The notes beneath the pieces were generated by a model. The model was not told the origin of the DNA. It was given only the letters and a program-made list of their open reading frames with translations, and did no database searches. DNA of 64,000 nucleotides from Antribacter soli (GTDB taxonomy: Bacteria > Actinomycetota > Actinomycetes > Actinomycetales > Cellulomonadaceae): positions 18,029 to 82,028 of the forward strand of contig NZ_JAKGSG010000045.1 in assembly GCF_021568775.1 (NCBI RefSeq), in the 5' to 3' direction. The position numbers and the translations under genes are program-made. This document shows, one piece after another, positions 28,702 to 37,519 of the stretch. How positions within the stretch are numbered: the first letter of the stretch is position 1; every line of letters begins with the position of its first letter.

Positions 28702-29601
28702 ATGGACCACAAGGGCGAGACTCGCGAGTTCCTGGTCTCCCGTCGCGCGAGGATCACGCCGGACCAGGCGGGGCTGCCCGCCTACGGCGGCAACCGGCGG
28801 GTGCCCGGGCTGCGCCGCGAGGAGGTGGCGATGCTCGCCGGGGTGAGCGTGGACTACTACACCCGGCTGGAACGCGGGAATCTGTCAGGGGTGTCCGAGA
28901 GCGTGCTGGAGTCCCTCGCCCAAGCGCTGCACCTCGACGAGGCCGAGCGCGGGCACCTGTTCGACCTGGCACGGGTGGCCAACGCTTCAGGCGCGGCACG
29001 GTCCCGGGTACGCCGGGCTCCGGCACCCACGGTCCGTCCGAGCGTGCGGCGGGTGCTCGACGCCATGGAGGGAGCGCCTGCGTTCGTGCGCAACGGCCGG
29101 CTCGACGTCCTGGCTGCGAACTCGCTGGGCACCGCCCTCTACTCCGAGATGTACGTCGCCCAGAGTCACCCGGTGAACACCGCACGCTTCCACTTTCTCG
29201 ACCCGCGCGCGGCCCGGTTCTGGGGCGACGCCTGGGACAGGATCGCGCACGACGCCGTCGCGATCCTCCGCGCCGAGGCCGGCCGCAATCCCTATGACCT
29301 GGGCCTGACCGCGCTCGTCGGCGAGCTGTCGACCCGCAGCGAGGACTTCCGCAGGCTGTGGGCCGCCCACGACGTCAAGTACCACCGCACCGGCGTCAAG
29401 GTGTTCCACCACCCGGTCGTCGGCCGCCTGGAGCTCACGTTCGAGGCGTTCGAGCTGCCCGCGGACGCCGGCCTGCAGATGAACGTCTACACGGCCGCGC
29501 CGGGTTCCCCGTCCGAGGACGCGCTCAAGGTCCTCGCGAGCTGGGCGGCCACGACCGACGCGGAGCGCACGAGCGCGGAGGCGACCGAGCCTCGCGCCTG
29601 A
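28702..29601 (+). CDS. XRE-family regulator with MmyB-like ligand domain
   Basis: 299 residues from ATG 28702; GGAGG lies 1 base upstream and TACCGT 7 bases upstream, so either a leaderless or a very short leader is possible. The N-terminal helix-turn-helix (about 10-85) reads FLVSRRARITPDQ, then RRVPGLRREEVAMLAGVSVDYYTRLERG. The MmyB-like ligand-binding domain follows (about 105-285), with NGRLDVLAANSLGTALY and VKVFHHPVVGRLELTFEAFELP. Homologues bind fatty-acid-like ligands and control adjacent reductases or exporters. It is expected to regulate the divergent MFS gene. Confidence 0.85.
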   Translation: MDHKGETREFLVSRRARITPDQAGLPAYGGNRRVPGLRREEVAMLAGVSVDYYTRLERGNLSGVSESVLESLAQALHLDEAERGHLFDLARVANASGAARSRVRRAPAPTVRPSVRRVLDAMEGAPAFVRNGRLDVLAANSLGTALYSEMYVAQSHPVNTARFHFLDPRAARFWGDAWDRIAHDAVAILRAEAGRNPYDLGLTALVGELSTRSEDFRRLWAAHDVKYHRTGVKVFHHPVVGRLELTFEAFELPADAGLQMNVYTAAPGSPSEDALKVLASWAATTDAERTSAEATEPRA

Positions 29602-29611
29602 CCGGAGCGGG

Positions 29612-31012
29612 TCAGCCGATGATCATCGCAGACTCCGGCTGGCGGAAGAGTCGCTGGCGCTCGCGCATCGCCAGCGACGTGCCGAGCGTGATGGGGCCGA
29701 GGCGGCCGAGGAACATCAGGGCCACGAGGATGAGCTGGTGCCACTGGGGCAGGGTCGCCGTGATGCCCGTCGACAGGCCGGTCGTGGAGAAGGCCGAGAT
29801 GACCTCGTACAGGATCGCGTCGAGGGAGAACGTCGTGGTGGTGACGGTCATGACGAAGGTCGGCAGCACGACGGCTGCCACGCCGATGAGCGCGACGGTC
29901 AGGGCCTGTCGTTGGGTCGTCCTGGTGATGCGGCGGTCGAACACGGTCACGTCGGGGTCGCCGCGCAGCTCGGACCAGATGACGAACGCGAGCACGGCGA
30001 ACGTGCCGACCTTGATGCCGCCGGCGGTGCCCGCGGACCCCGCGCCGATGAACATGAGGATGTCGGAGAAGAACCAGGTGCCGTTGTTGAGCTCGCCGGT
30101 GGGGATGGAGTTGAAGCCGGCGGTGCGGGGCATCACGCCCTGGGTGAACGCGGCCAGGAGCTTGCCGGGAACGTCCAGCGGGCCGAAGGTCTTGGGGTTG
30201 GACCACTCGGCGAGCAGGAAGACGAGCGTGCCGGCGGCGAGCAGCACCGCCGTCGTCAGCAGGGTGAGCCGCGTGTGGATGCTCCACCGCCTGGGCTGGA
30301 ACCAGTGCCCCCGTCCGGAGCGGTACAGCCGCCACAGCTCGAGCAGCACGGGGAATCCGATGCCCCCGACGATGATCGCGGCACAGATCGGCAGGCACAC
30401 CCACGGGTCGGCGACGAACCGGACGAGGTTGTCGGAGTAGATGGAGAACCCGGCGTTGTTGAACGCGGACACCGAGTGGAACACCCCCGACCACACGGCA
30501 TGACCGAGGCCGGCGTCGTAGGCGACCATCATCCGGACCGTGAGGACCGTTGCGACAAGCACTTCGGCCACGATGGTGAACCGCAGCGCGCCGAGCAGGA
30601 CCTGCCGTACGTCGCCCAGACCCACGGTGTGCGCGGACTCGGCGGCGAGCAGGCGGGTATGCAGCCCAAGGCGCCGCGACAGGAGCAGGCCGAGCAGCGA
30701 CGCGACGGTCATCACGCCGAACCCGCCTACCTGGATCAGGACCAGGATGACGACCTGTCCGAACGGTGTCCAGAAGGTCTCGGTGTCCACGACCGCCAGG
30801 CCCGTCACGCACACGGCGGACGTGGTGGTGAACAGTGCCTCGATGAGCGTGGCCCGCCGTCCGGTGCTCGACATCGGCAGCGAGAGCAGGAAGGTGCCCA
30901 GTGCGATGGCCCCGAGGAAGCCGAGCGTCACGAGCTGGGCCGGCCGGCGCCGCAGGTTGGCGGGGGAAGGGGCAGACGACTTCGTGGTCGGCCCCGGCAG
31001 AGAGAAGCGCAC
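29612..31012 (-). CDS. trkH: TrkH/KtrB-type potassium uptake membrane subunit
   Basis: About 466 residues from GTG 31012 (start uncertain). Four M1-P-M2 repeats are visible through their selectivity-filter loops: TTTSAVCVTGLAVV, SVSAFNNAGFSIYSD, MPRTAGFNSIPTG and VISAFSTTGLSTGIT. The helix-3 gating insertion GSAGTAGGIKVGT also matches TrkH/KtrB. The protein forms the K+ (or Na+-coupled K+) channel. Normal function needs a cytoplasmic RCK subunit (TrkA/KtrA), which is not adjacent. The next gene upstream is a large APC permease on the same strand. Confidence 0.9.
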   Translation of the reverse strand: MRFSLPGPTTKSSAPSPANLRRRPAQLVTLGFLGAIALGTFLLSLPMSSTGRRATLIEALFTTTSAVCVTGLAVVDTETFWTPFGQVVILVLIQVGGFGVMTVASLLGLLLSRRLGLHTRLLAAESAHTVGLGDVRQVLLGALRFTIVAEVLVATVLTVRMMVAYDAGLGHAVWSGVFHSVSAFNNAGFSIYSDNLVRFVADPWVCLPICAAIIVGGIGFPVLLELWRLYRSGRGHWFQPRRWSIHTRLTLLTTAVLLAAGTLVFLLAEWSNPKTFGPLDVPGKLLAAFTQGVMPRTAGFNSIPTGELNNGTWFFSDILMFIGAGSAGTAGGIKVGTFAVLAFVIWSELRGDPDVTVFDRRITRTTQRQALTVALIGVAAVVLPTFVMTVTTTTFSLDAILYEVISAFSTTGLSTGITATLPQWHQLILVALMFLGRLGPITLGTSLAMRERQRLFRQPESAMIIG

Positions 31013-31095
31013 GATGCCCAAGTGTGCACCAGCGTCAGCAGGAGCGGCCCGTCCGGTTCGGCGGGGGAGCGGCAACCGCGATCCGCGTCGGCGGG

Positions 31096-33054
31096 TCAGC
31101 CGACGTGCACGTGGGGGCGCTTGGTGCGGTCGGGTTCGGCTCGGCGCAGGATCTCGCGGGTGACGGGTGCGACCTCGCCGGCGCCGAAGAGCAGGAAGCG
31201 CAGCAGCTGGGTGATCGGGTTGCCCTCGGTCCACTCGTAGTAGATGTGGGGCGGGACGCCGGTCACGTCGCGCACGTGCAGCAGCAGGGCGGCGAGCGCG
31301 TTGGGGACGCTGGGTGCCTCGAGGGTGATGGCGCGGTACCCGCCCGGTCGCACGACACCCTTTGCCTCGATCACGGACTCGAAGTCGGACGGGTCGGTGA
31401 GCGTGACCTCGATGAAGAGGACGTCGTCGGAGTGCGGCACGTCGTTGTCGGAGATGATCTGGTCGACCTTCTCCTGGTACTCCTTGAGGTCCCCGGTGTC
31501 GGGCTCGTTGGCGATCAGGCGGACCTGGCGCCGGGCGCAGTCACGGAAGAACTGCTCGGCGCGGGCGTCGAGCACGACACTGGTGGTCCTGAGCTCGAAC
31601 GACCTCGTCAGTCGCGAGACGAGCGAGACGAGCACGATGGCGACGATGAACACGGCGCCGATCTTCACGCCGTCGGGCCGCTCGAAGACGTTGAGCGCGG
31701 TGGTGTAGAAGAAGATCAGCGTGATCACGGCGAACGCGACGGTGAGCCGGCGCTGCCCGGCCTTGCGGGCCGCGAGCGTCACGGCCACGCAGGCCGAGGA
31801 GAACAGGACGAGCACGCCGGTGGCGTACGCGCCGCCCTGGGCGTTGACGTCGGCGTCGAAGATCCACGTCACGAGGAACGCGATCGCGGTGATCACCAGC
31901 ACGAGCGGCCGGGCTGCCGATGCCCACTCGGGCGCCATCCCGTACCGAGGCAGGTAGCGAGGGATCAGGTTGAGCAGGCCGGCCATGGCCGAGGCGCCGG
32001 CGAACCACAGGATCGCGATCGTGGACAGGTCGTACACCGTGCCGAACACCGGTCCGAGGTAGGCGTGCGCGAGGTAGGCCAAGGCCCGTCCGGACGCGGC
32101 GCCGCCGTCGGCGAACTCCTGCTGCGGGATGAGCCAGGTGGTGACCAGGCTGCTGGCCACGAGGAAGCAGCTCATCGTGACCGCGGCGGTGGTGAGCAGC
32201 TTCTTGGTGTTGCGGATCCGGCCGGCCGGGCGGTCGGGGGTGTCGCCGGGGTCGCCCTGGACGTGGGACATCACCGCGACGCCCGTCTCGAACCCGGACA
32301 TGCCGAGCGCGAGCTTGGGGAAGACGAGCAGCGCAAGGGCGACGATCATCACCGGGTTGCCGTGCTGGGTCACGAGCGCGGTGGACCAGTCGGCGATGAC
32401 GTGGGGCTCGGTGAAGATGTGGACGAACGACACGAGGATCGTCACCGTGTTGAGCAGGAGGTACACCGCGACCAGGACGACGGCGACGCCGATGGCCTCG
32501 GTGAACCCGACCAGGAACACCACGCCGAGCAGCGCGATCAGGCCTAGCGTGATCCAGAGGTTTCCGCCGTGCAGCAGGTCCGCGACGGCCGGGTTCTCCA
32601 CCGCGTGCTCCGCGGCGTCGGCCGCCGACAGCGTGATCGTGATGATGAAGTCCGTCGCGGCGAAGCCGAGCAGCACCAGGACGAACAGCTTGCCGCGCCA
32701 GAAGGTCAGGAGCCGCTCGAGCATCGCGATGGAGCCCTGCCCGTGGGGGCTCTCCTGGGCGACCCGGCGGTACACCGGCAGCGCGCCCAGCAGTGTGAGA
32801 GCGACGAGCACGAGCGTCGCGATCGGGGACAGGAGGCCCGCCGCCAGCGCCGCGATCCCGGGCTGGTAGCCCAGGGTCGAGAAGTAGTCGACGCCGGTCA
32901 GGCACATCACCTTCCACCAGGAGTGCGCCTTCTCCGGCGGGCGTTCCTGGGCGTACGGCCCGAGCCGGTCCGCGCGATGCTCCTGCCCTGTCAGGAGCCA
33001 CGACCGCAGTCGGGTGGGCATGGGCGCGGGTGCAGTGACGGTCACGTGGGCCAT
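31096..33054 (-). CDS. Large APC-superfamily permease with C-terminal cytoplasmic domain
   Basis: 652 residues from ATG 33054. About 12 transmembrane helices occupy residues 45-480, starting with [19 protein letters not shown], where the unwound helix 1 Gly-rich motif of APC transporters is seen. A soluble region of about 170 residues follows ([46 protein letters not shown]). It ends near a Lys/Arg-rich tail. Length and layout recall K+/H+ symporters of the KUP/KimA type, and the adjacent trkH supports a potassium role, but amino-acid transport is equally possible from sequence. An 83-base gap separates it from trkH. Confidence 0.75.
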   Translation of the reverse strand: MAHVTVTAPAPMPTRLRSWLLTGQEHRADRLGPYAQERPPEKAHSWWKVMCLTGVDYFSTLGYQPGIAALAAGLLSPIATLVLVALTLLGALPVYRRVAQESPHGQGSIAMLERLLTFWRGKLFVLVLLGFAATDFIITITLSAADAAEHAVENPAVADLLHGGNLWITLGLIALLGVVFLVGFTEAIGVAVVLVAVYLLLNTVTILVSFVHIFTEPHVIADWSTALVTQHGNPVMIVALALLVFPKLALGMSGFETGVAVMSHVQGDPGDTPDRPAGRIRNTKKLLTTAAVTMSCFLVASSLVTTWLIPQQEFADGGAASGRALAYLAHAYLGPVFGTVYDLSTIAILWFAGASAMAGLLNLIPRYLPRYGMAPEWASAARPLVLVITAIAFLVTWIFDADVNAQGGAYATGVLVLFSSACVAVTLAARKAGQRRLTVAFAVITLIFFYTTALNVFERPDGVKIGAVFIVAIVLVSLVSRLTRSFELRTTSVVLDARAEQFFRDCARRQVRLIANEPDTGDLKEYQEKVDQIISDNDVPHSDDVLFIEVTLTDPSDFESVIEAKGVVRPGGYRAITLEAPSVPNALAALLLHVRDVTGVPPHIYYEWTEGNPITQLLRFLLFGAGEVAPVTREILRRAEPDRTKRPHVHVG

Positions 33055-33151
33055 TACACGGCAACGACCAGGCCCACGACGACGGCGTTGACGGATCCTT
33101 GACACCGCGGGCGTTATGACGCTCGTCACCCGCGGCCCGGTCGAGCCAGCT

Positions 33152-33300
33152 CTATGGGTCGTCCGGCCGGACCTGCTCGCGGTCGAGCGGCATCGTGGAC
33201 TCGCGCTCGATGACCTGCAGGGCGTCGCTGCTGACTCCCGTTGCGGCCGGCCCGCCGTCGAGGACGTTGCGCAGGCGGTCGCGCATGTGGACGCCCGTCC
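33152..33300 (-). pseudogene. Remnant: C-terminal tail of a LacI-family regulator
   Basis: About 50 codons in frame ending at a TAG (33152-33154). They read [20 protein letters not shown], then [19 protein letters not shown], matching the end of LacI-type repressors (dimer helix, then L-V-x-R-E-S-T). No upstream part of the gene exists: sequence stops resembling LacI at about 33300, exactly where a GH78 tail on the other strand begins. Assignment rests on a short motif. Confidence 0.45.
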
Positions 33301-33594
33301 GCCGACTGGCTGCACCGGGTGGTCGCCGGCCTGGCGCCGGCCGAGCCGGGCTACCGGACCATCGACTTCTCCCCGCGACCGGGCGGCACGTTCACGAGCG
33401 CAGGAGCGACGCACCTGACGCCCTACGGCGAGGCGTCGATCGACTGGCGGTTGAGCGACGGGTCCCTGCACGTGAGCCTGCGGGTGCCCGTGGGCTGCAC
33501 CGCCACGGTGAACCTGCCCGGCGACGATCGGCGCGAGGTCGGCCACGGCGTGCACCAGCTCGTGGTGCCCTACGCCGGAGGCTCCGTGACCTGA
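33301..33594 (+). pseudogene. Remnant: C-terminal end of a GH78 alpha-L-rhamnosidase
   Basis: 97 codons reading [20 protein letters not shown], then [19 protein letters not shown] and [20 protein letters not shown]. This is the end of the catalytic barrel and the C-terminal beta sandwich of GH78 enzymes (W...GL.P...PGY; SPYG...W; G.H). The normal enzyme has roughly 900-1100 residues, so nearly all of it is gone. There is no start codon of its own. The 3' end overlaps the following TetR gene by 25 bases. Confidence 0.75.
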
Positions 33595-34262
33595 CGAACG
33601 GGAGCCTCGTCCGGCTGCTTCGGTGCCGTTCGCCGCGCCCGGCCGGCGCGCGCCCAGGCGGCCGGTGGCGCGGCAAGGGTCTCCGTGCCGCGCTCACGGA
33701 AGGCCTGGAGCAGGTACTGCCCGAACCGCCTCCAGGCGTCGGGCGCGGAACGGCCGGCGCCGCGGATCAGTCCGGCGTTGGCGTTGAGCAGCAGATACAG
33801 GTCGCTGTGGTCGAAGTCCTCGCGGATCGCCCCAGCCTCCTTGGCGCGGTCCACGAGCTGGATCGAGGCGTCCAGGGCGCGCCCGATCTCGCTCCGGAAC
33901 AGGTCGGTGGCGGTCGCCGGGGCGAGGATCACCTCGCTGAAGGCGAGGTCGGTGGCCTGCTGTTCCAGCATGAACAGCACGTAGTCGCCGAAGGCCTCCC
34001 ACGGCTCGGTCAGCGCCTGCTGGGCGGCCTGCTCGGTGCGGTCGGCGTACCGGGTCATCTTCTCTTCCAGCACCACGGCGACGAGTTCCTCGACCGAGGA
34101 GAACCGCCGGTAGATCGTCCCCACGCCGACCCCGGCGACATCGGCGATGTGCTCCAGCGTCACGGCCGTGCCCTCCTTGGCGAAGACCGTGCCCGCGGCG
34201 TCGACGATCGCCCGCCGGTTGCGTTCGGCGTCGGCGCGAAGGGGTCTCGGCGAGATGGTCAC
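33570..34262 (-). CDS. TetR-family repressor
   Basis: 230 residues from GTG 34262. A TAGGAT hexamer at 34274-34269 (this strand) is 6 bases before the start, fitting a leaderless mRNA. The helix-turn-helix is at about 15-60 ([39 protein letters not shown]); the C-terminal 35 residues are basic and low-complexity. Divergent from an NADP oxidoreductase gene, with a TGGAA-N6-TTCCA palindrome between them, so it likely represses the oxidoreductase pair and itself. Confidence 0.88.
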   Translation of the reverse strand: MTISPRPLRADAERNRRAIVDAAGTVFAKEGTAVTLEHIADVAGVGVGTIYRRFSSVEELVAVVLEEKMTRYADRTEQAAQQALTEPWEAFGDYVLFMLEQQATDLAFSEVILAPATATDLFRSEIGRALDASIQLVDRAKEAGAIREDFDHSDLYLLLNANAGLIRGAGRSAPDAWRRFGQYLLQAFRERGTETLAAPPAAWARAGRARRTAPKQPDEAPVRQVTEPPA

Positions 34263-34279
34263 GACCCCATCCTACGATC

Positions 34280-34295
34280 TGGAATAGACGTTCCA
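34280..34295. promoter_or_regulatory. Palindromic operator TGGAA-N6-TTCCA
   Basis: TGGAATAGACGTTCCA lies between a leftward tetR and a rightward oxidoreductase gene, 5 bases upstream of the tetR -10-like hexamer. The position suits repression of tetR and the divergent gene together. Confidence 0.6.
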
Positions 34296-34361
34296 CTTGC
34301 CTGGTTGGTCATAACCGGAGCGATCGCTCCACTCCGATGATGGGCAGAAGGGCAGCAGATC

Positions 34362-35294
34362 ATGAAGGTTGTCGTGCTGGGCGCGTTCGGTCGGGCCCCC
34401 GAGGTGGCTGAGCTGGAGGTGCCGACGCCGGGTGCCGGGGAGGTCCGGGTGCGCGTGCGGGCGGCGTCGATCAACGGGTTCGACGTCGCCGTCGTGAACG
34501 GGTACCTGAACGGGGTGATGGAGCACCGCTTCCCGGTGGTGCTCGGCAAGGACTTCGCGGGCACCATCGACGCCGTCGGCGAGGGCGTGGAGGAGTACAC
34601 GGTCGGTGACCGCGTGTTCGGGGTCGTGGTGAAGGACTTCCTCGGCGACGGGTCGTTCGGTGAGTACGTGACGGTGCCGGCTTCTGTCGGCATCGCGAAG
34701 CTGCCGGACGAGATCGCGTTCACCGAGGCCGCAGCCCTCGGGGTTGCCGGGTCGGCGGCCGTGGACTCGTTCGACGCCGCAGGTATCGGCGCGGGCACGA
34801 CGGTGCTCATCTCGGGGGCGACCGGCGGCGTCGGCCAGCAGACGCTCCAGCTTGCCGCCAAGGCCGGGGCCGTGGTCATCGCGACCGCGCACACCGCGGA
34901 GGAGATCGAGAAGGTCGTAGGGCTCGGCGCGGGCCACACGGTGGACCACACCGGCGACGTGATCGCGCAGCTGGGCGAGCTGTACCCCGACGGGGTGGAC
35001 GTCGTGCTGCACCTCGCGGGCGACCCCGCCGCACTGGCGTCCGTGGTCAAGGCCGGAGGCGTGCTCGTCTCCACGCTCGTGCAGGACCCCGGCCAGGTGT
35101 CGGCGGACGGCATCCGGGTCGTGCCGATCTACGCGCAGGCCTCGACGGCCACTCTGGAGCGCCTGGCGCGCAGCCACGCCGAGCAGCACACGACGGTCAC
35201 CGTCCAGCGGGTCTACGACCTGGACGAGACCCCGGACGCGCTCGGCCACTTCGCCGCCGGCACCCTCGGCAAGCTCGTCGTCTCGATCGACTGA
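34362..35294 (+). CDS. NADP-dependent quinone/alkene oxidoreductase (MDR, zinc-free)
   Basis: 310 residues. The MDR fold lacks zinc ligands: the N-terminal domain reads VRVRVRAASINGFDVAVVNGYL, and the Rossmann motif is VLISGATGGVGQQTLQLAAKAGA. This matches the quinone oxidoreductase (QOR)/alkenal reductase branch. It would reduce quinones or electrophilic carbonyls with NADPH. It is the first gene of a TetR-controlled pair, 40 bases ahead of a NAD(P)-binding protein. Confidence 0.85.
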   Translation: MKVVVLGAFGRAPEVAELEVPTPGAGEVRVRVRAASINGFDVAVVNGYLNGVMEHRFPVVLGKDFAGTIDAVGEGVEEYTVGDRVFGVVVKDFLGDGSFGEYVTVPASVGIAKLPDEIAFTEAAALGVAGSAAVDSFDAAGIGAGTTVLISGATGGVGQQTLQLAAKAGAVVIATAHTAEEIEKVVGLGAGHTVDHTGDVIAQLGELYPDGVDVVLHLAGDPAALASVVKAGGVLVSTLVQDPGQVSADGIRVVPIYAQASTATLERLARSHAEQHTTVTVQRVYDLDETPDALGHFAAGTLGKLVVSID

Positions 35295-35334
35295 CCACCC
35301 CGATCGCCACTCGCTCAGCAAGGAGGCCCCTCGC

Positions 35335-35976
35335 ATGAATGTCACCGTCTTCGGCGCCACCGGCGCCATCGGCTCCCTCACCGTCAGCGAGCTTCTCGCA
35401 CAAGGTCACACCGTGACCGCCCATGCCCGCAATCCGGAGAAGATCCCACCCCGATGGGGCGGTCGCGTCCGGGTGGTGATCGGAGAGATTTCCGACGCAG
35501 AGGCGATCGACACCGCCATCACCGGGGCAGACGTGGTGGTCAGCGCACTCGGCCCCAGCATGGACCGTTCAGCGGCCGGGCTCCCGCTCGTGGAAGGGAC
35601 CGGGCACATCCTCGACGCGATCAAGCGGCACGGGGTGAACCGGTACATCGGTCACGGAACCCCGAGCGTGCTCGACCCGCGGGAGAAGCCCACGGTTCAG
35701 ACCCGCCTCATCGGGTTCCTGGGGCGCAGGATGTTCCCCCGGGCCTACCAGGAGATGCTCGGCATGAGCAGGCTCGTCATGGGCTCCGCCGTGCCATGGA
35801 CCATCGTCCGCTTCACCGCACCCAAGGACACTCCGAAGACCGGGGCGCTGCGGGTCGGGTTCTACGGCGCCGACAGGATCGGGTTCGCCGTCAGCCGCGC
35901 CGACATCGCCGCGTTCACCGCCGCGCAGGTCGACGACGAGACCTACGTCAACGCCGCCCCGGCAATCAGCAGCTAG
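35335..35976 (+). CDS. NAD(P)H-binding atypical SDR (NmrA/SDR_a5-like)
   Basis: 213 residues from ATG 35335, with AAGGAGG 8 bases upstream. The dinucleotide motif is FGATGAIGSLTVSELLAQGH, followed by ADVVVSALGPSM and VNRYIGHGTPSVLD. There is no complete YxxxK catalytic pair, so it belongs to the atypical SDRs that act as NAD(P)H-dependent reductases or redox sensors. Follows the quinone oxidoreductase and ends before a strong terminator, so both are likely one TetR-controlled operon. Confidence 0.8.
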   Translation: MNVTVFGATGAIGSLTVSELLAQGHTVTAHARNPEKIPPRWGGRVRVVIGEISDAEAIDTAITGADVVVSALGPSMDRSAAGLPLVEGTGHILDAIKRHGVNRYIGHGTPSVLDPREKPTVQTRLIGFLGRRMFPRAYQEMLGMSRLVMGSAVPWTIVRFTAPKDTPKTGALRVGFYGADRIGFAVSRADIAAFTAAQVDDETYVNAAPAISS

Positions 35977-35989
35977 GACTCCCACGCTG

Positions 35990-36023
35990 GTGGTGCACCT
36001 CCTCCCCGGAGGAGGTGCACCAC
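35990..36023. terminator. Bidirectional terminator
   Basis: GTGGTGCACCTCCTC and GAGGAGGTGCACCAC form a perfect 15-bp stem with a CCCG loop, between two convergent genes. Confidence 0.85.
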
Positions 36024-36041
36024 GCGTGACGAGACGGAACC

Positions 36042-37343
36042 TCAGACGGGCTCTTCGACCTTCGAGGTGGCGGCACTGTCCTCGTCGAGCTCGGAGGTGT
36101 CGGCACTCGCCGCCGCGACCGTCTTCCGCTCGTCGTAGACGTCCCGGTCGATCTCACCGCTCGCGTTCGCGACGAGCATGGCGACGAGCGTGTCGCCGTT
36201 GACGTTGAGGAACGTCCGGAAGATGCCCGTGAACCAGTCCACCGCGATGAGCAGACCCACGGCCTCGAACGGAAGCCCGAGCGACGTGGCGAGGAACATC
36301 GCGACGACGGGGAATCCTCCCGGCACGGTGATGGTGCCCATGTTGAGGAGCACGGCGAGCGCCATCCCCAGCACGATCTGCCCGGGCGTCAGGCTGATGT
36401 CGCCCGCCTGGGCGAGGAACATCACGACGATCATGTAGTTGAGGACGGCTCCGTACGAGCCCATCGTCAGGCCGACCGACAGGGTGAAGTTCGCGACGCG
36501 CTGGCTGATGCCGACCTTCTCGACCGCGTTGCGCAGCACCGTCGGGAAGGTGACGGCCGAGCTCGTCGTCGTGACGGCGACGGCCGTCTGCTCCGCGAGC
36601 TTGCGCGGCAGCTTCCACGGGCTCAGCCCCGTGCGCAGCGCGACGATCGTCACGAACAGGGTCAGGAGGATGACCACGCCCAGGAGCGTCGTGCCGAGGT
36701 AGCTCAGCGCCGTCGTCACGACGGCGAACCCGACGTCCCCCGCGAGCGCCGCCAGCAGGCAGAACACGCCCACGGGCGCGATGTACATGACGAGCCTGAT
36801 CATCGAGAGGACGATCTGCTGCAGCTGGTCGAAGAAGGTGAGCACGAGCCGGTTGCCGGTCTTGGCGACGTAGCCGTTGAGTGCGGCACCGAACAGCAGC
36901 GAGAAGATGATGATGGGCACCATGGTCGCCGTCGACATCGCGTCGACGATGTTCGTCGACACGAAGGCGAGGACGGTGTCCTGCCATCCCGTTGTCTCCG
37001 GTGCGGCCAGCTCGGGGTCGAGCTGCCCCTCGAACACCATTCCCGCCCCGGGTCGGATGAAGGTGGCAAGGCCCCATGCGAGCAGCGCCGCGACGATGGA
37101 GAACCCGATCATCCAGCCGAAGGTCCGCAGCGCGAGCCGGCCGGCGCCCTTGCCGCTCATCGAGCCCGTCGCGACGATCACCGAGGCCATGACGAGCGGC
37201 ACGATCGACATCTGGATGAGTCGGATGAAGAGGTCGCCGACGAACTTCAGGTTGCTCGCCCATTCGCCGACGATGAGCCCGAAGGCGATTCCGGCGACGG
37301 CCGCTATGCCGATCTGCAGGGCGGGGTTCCTTAACGCCTTCAT
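36042..37343 (-). CDS. Dicarboxylate/amino acid:cation symporter (DAACS, GltP/DctA type)
   Basis: 433 residues. The glutamate-transporter fold is indicated by the first helices (IQMSIVPLVMASVIVATGSM), the hairpin-1 serine-rich loop (AVTTTSSAVTFPTVL), the helix-7 motif (LNMGTITVPGG in place of NMDGT) and the helix-8 region (VDWFTGIFRTFLNVNGD; D and N/T residues bind substrate). It imports acidic amino acids or C4-dicarboxylates with Na+ or H+. The NMDGT to NMGTI change is atypical. The acidic C-terminal tail (ASADTSELDEDSAATSKVEE) is cytoplasmic. Monocistronic. Confidence 0.88.
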   Translation of the reverse strand: MKALRNPALQIGIAAVAGIAFGLIVGEWASNLKFVGDLFIRLIQMSIVPLVMASVIVATGSMSGKGAGRLALRTFGWMIGFSIVAALLAWGLATFIRPGAGMVFEGQLDPELAAPETTGWQDTVLAFVSTNIVDAMSTATMVPIIIFSLLFGAALNGYVAKTGNRLVLTFFDQLQQIVLSMIRLVMYIAPVGVFCLLAALAGDVGFAVVTTALSYLGTTLLGVVILLTLFVTIVALRTGLSPWKLPRKLAEQTAVAVTTTSSAVTFPTVLRNAVEKVGISQRVANFTLSVGLTMGSYGAVLNYMIVVMFLAQAGDISLTPGQIVLGMALAVLLNMGTITVPGGFPVVAMFLATSLGLPFEAVGLLIAVDWFTGIFRTFLNVNGDTLVAMLVANASGEIDRDVYDERKTVAAASADTSELDEDSAATSKVEEPV

Positions 37344-37519
37344 GAGTCCTCCTGATGCTCGTTGCGGCCGACGCGCCGCTTCTTGAGGCTAGGGAGAGGC
37401 TGTTAGATCGATGGAGACGGGGCGTTACTGTCGCATTTCGGAGTGGCCCGACTCCCGGCCAGTGCGAGGCTTGTCTGGAATGTCTGGTCATGACGGGCGA
37501 CCTCTGCGATGCTCCCTGC

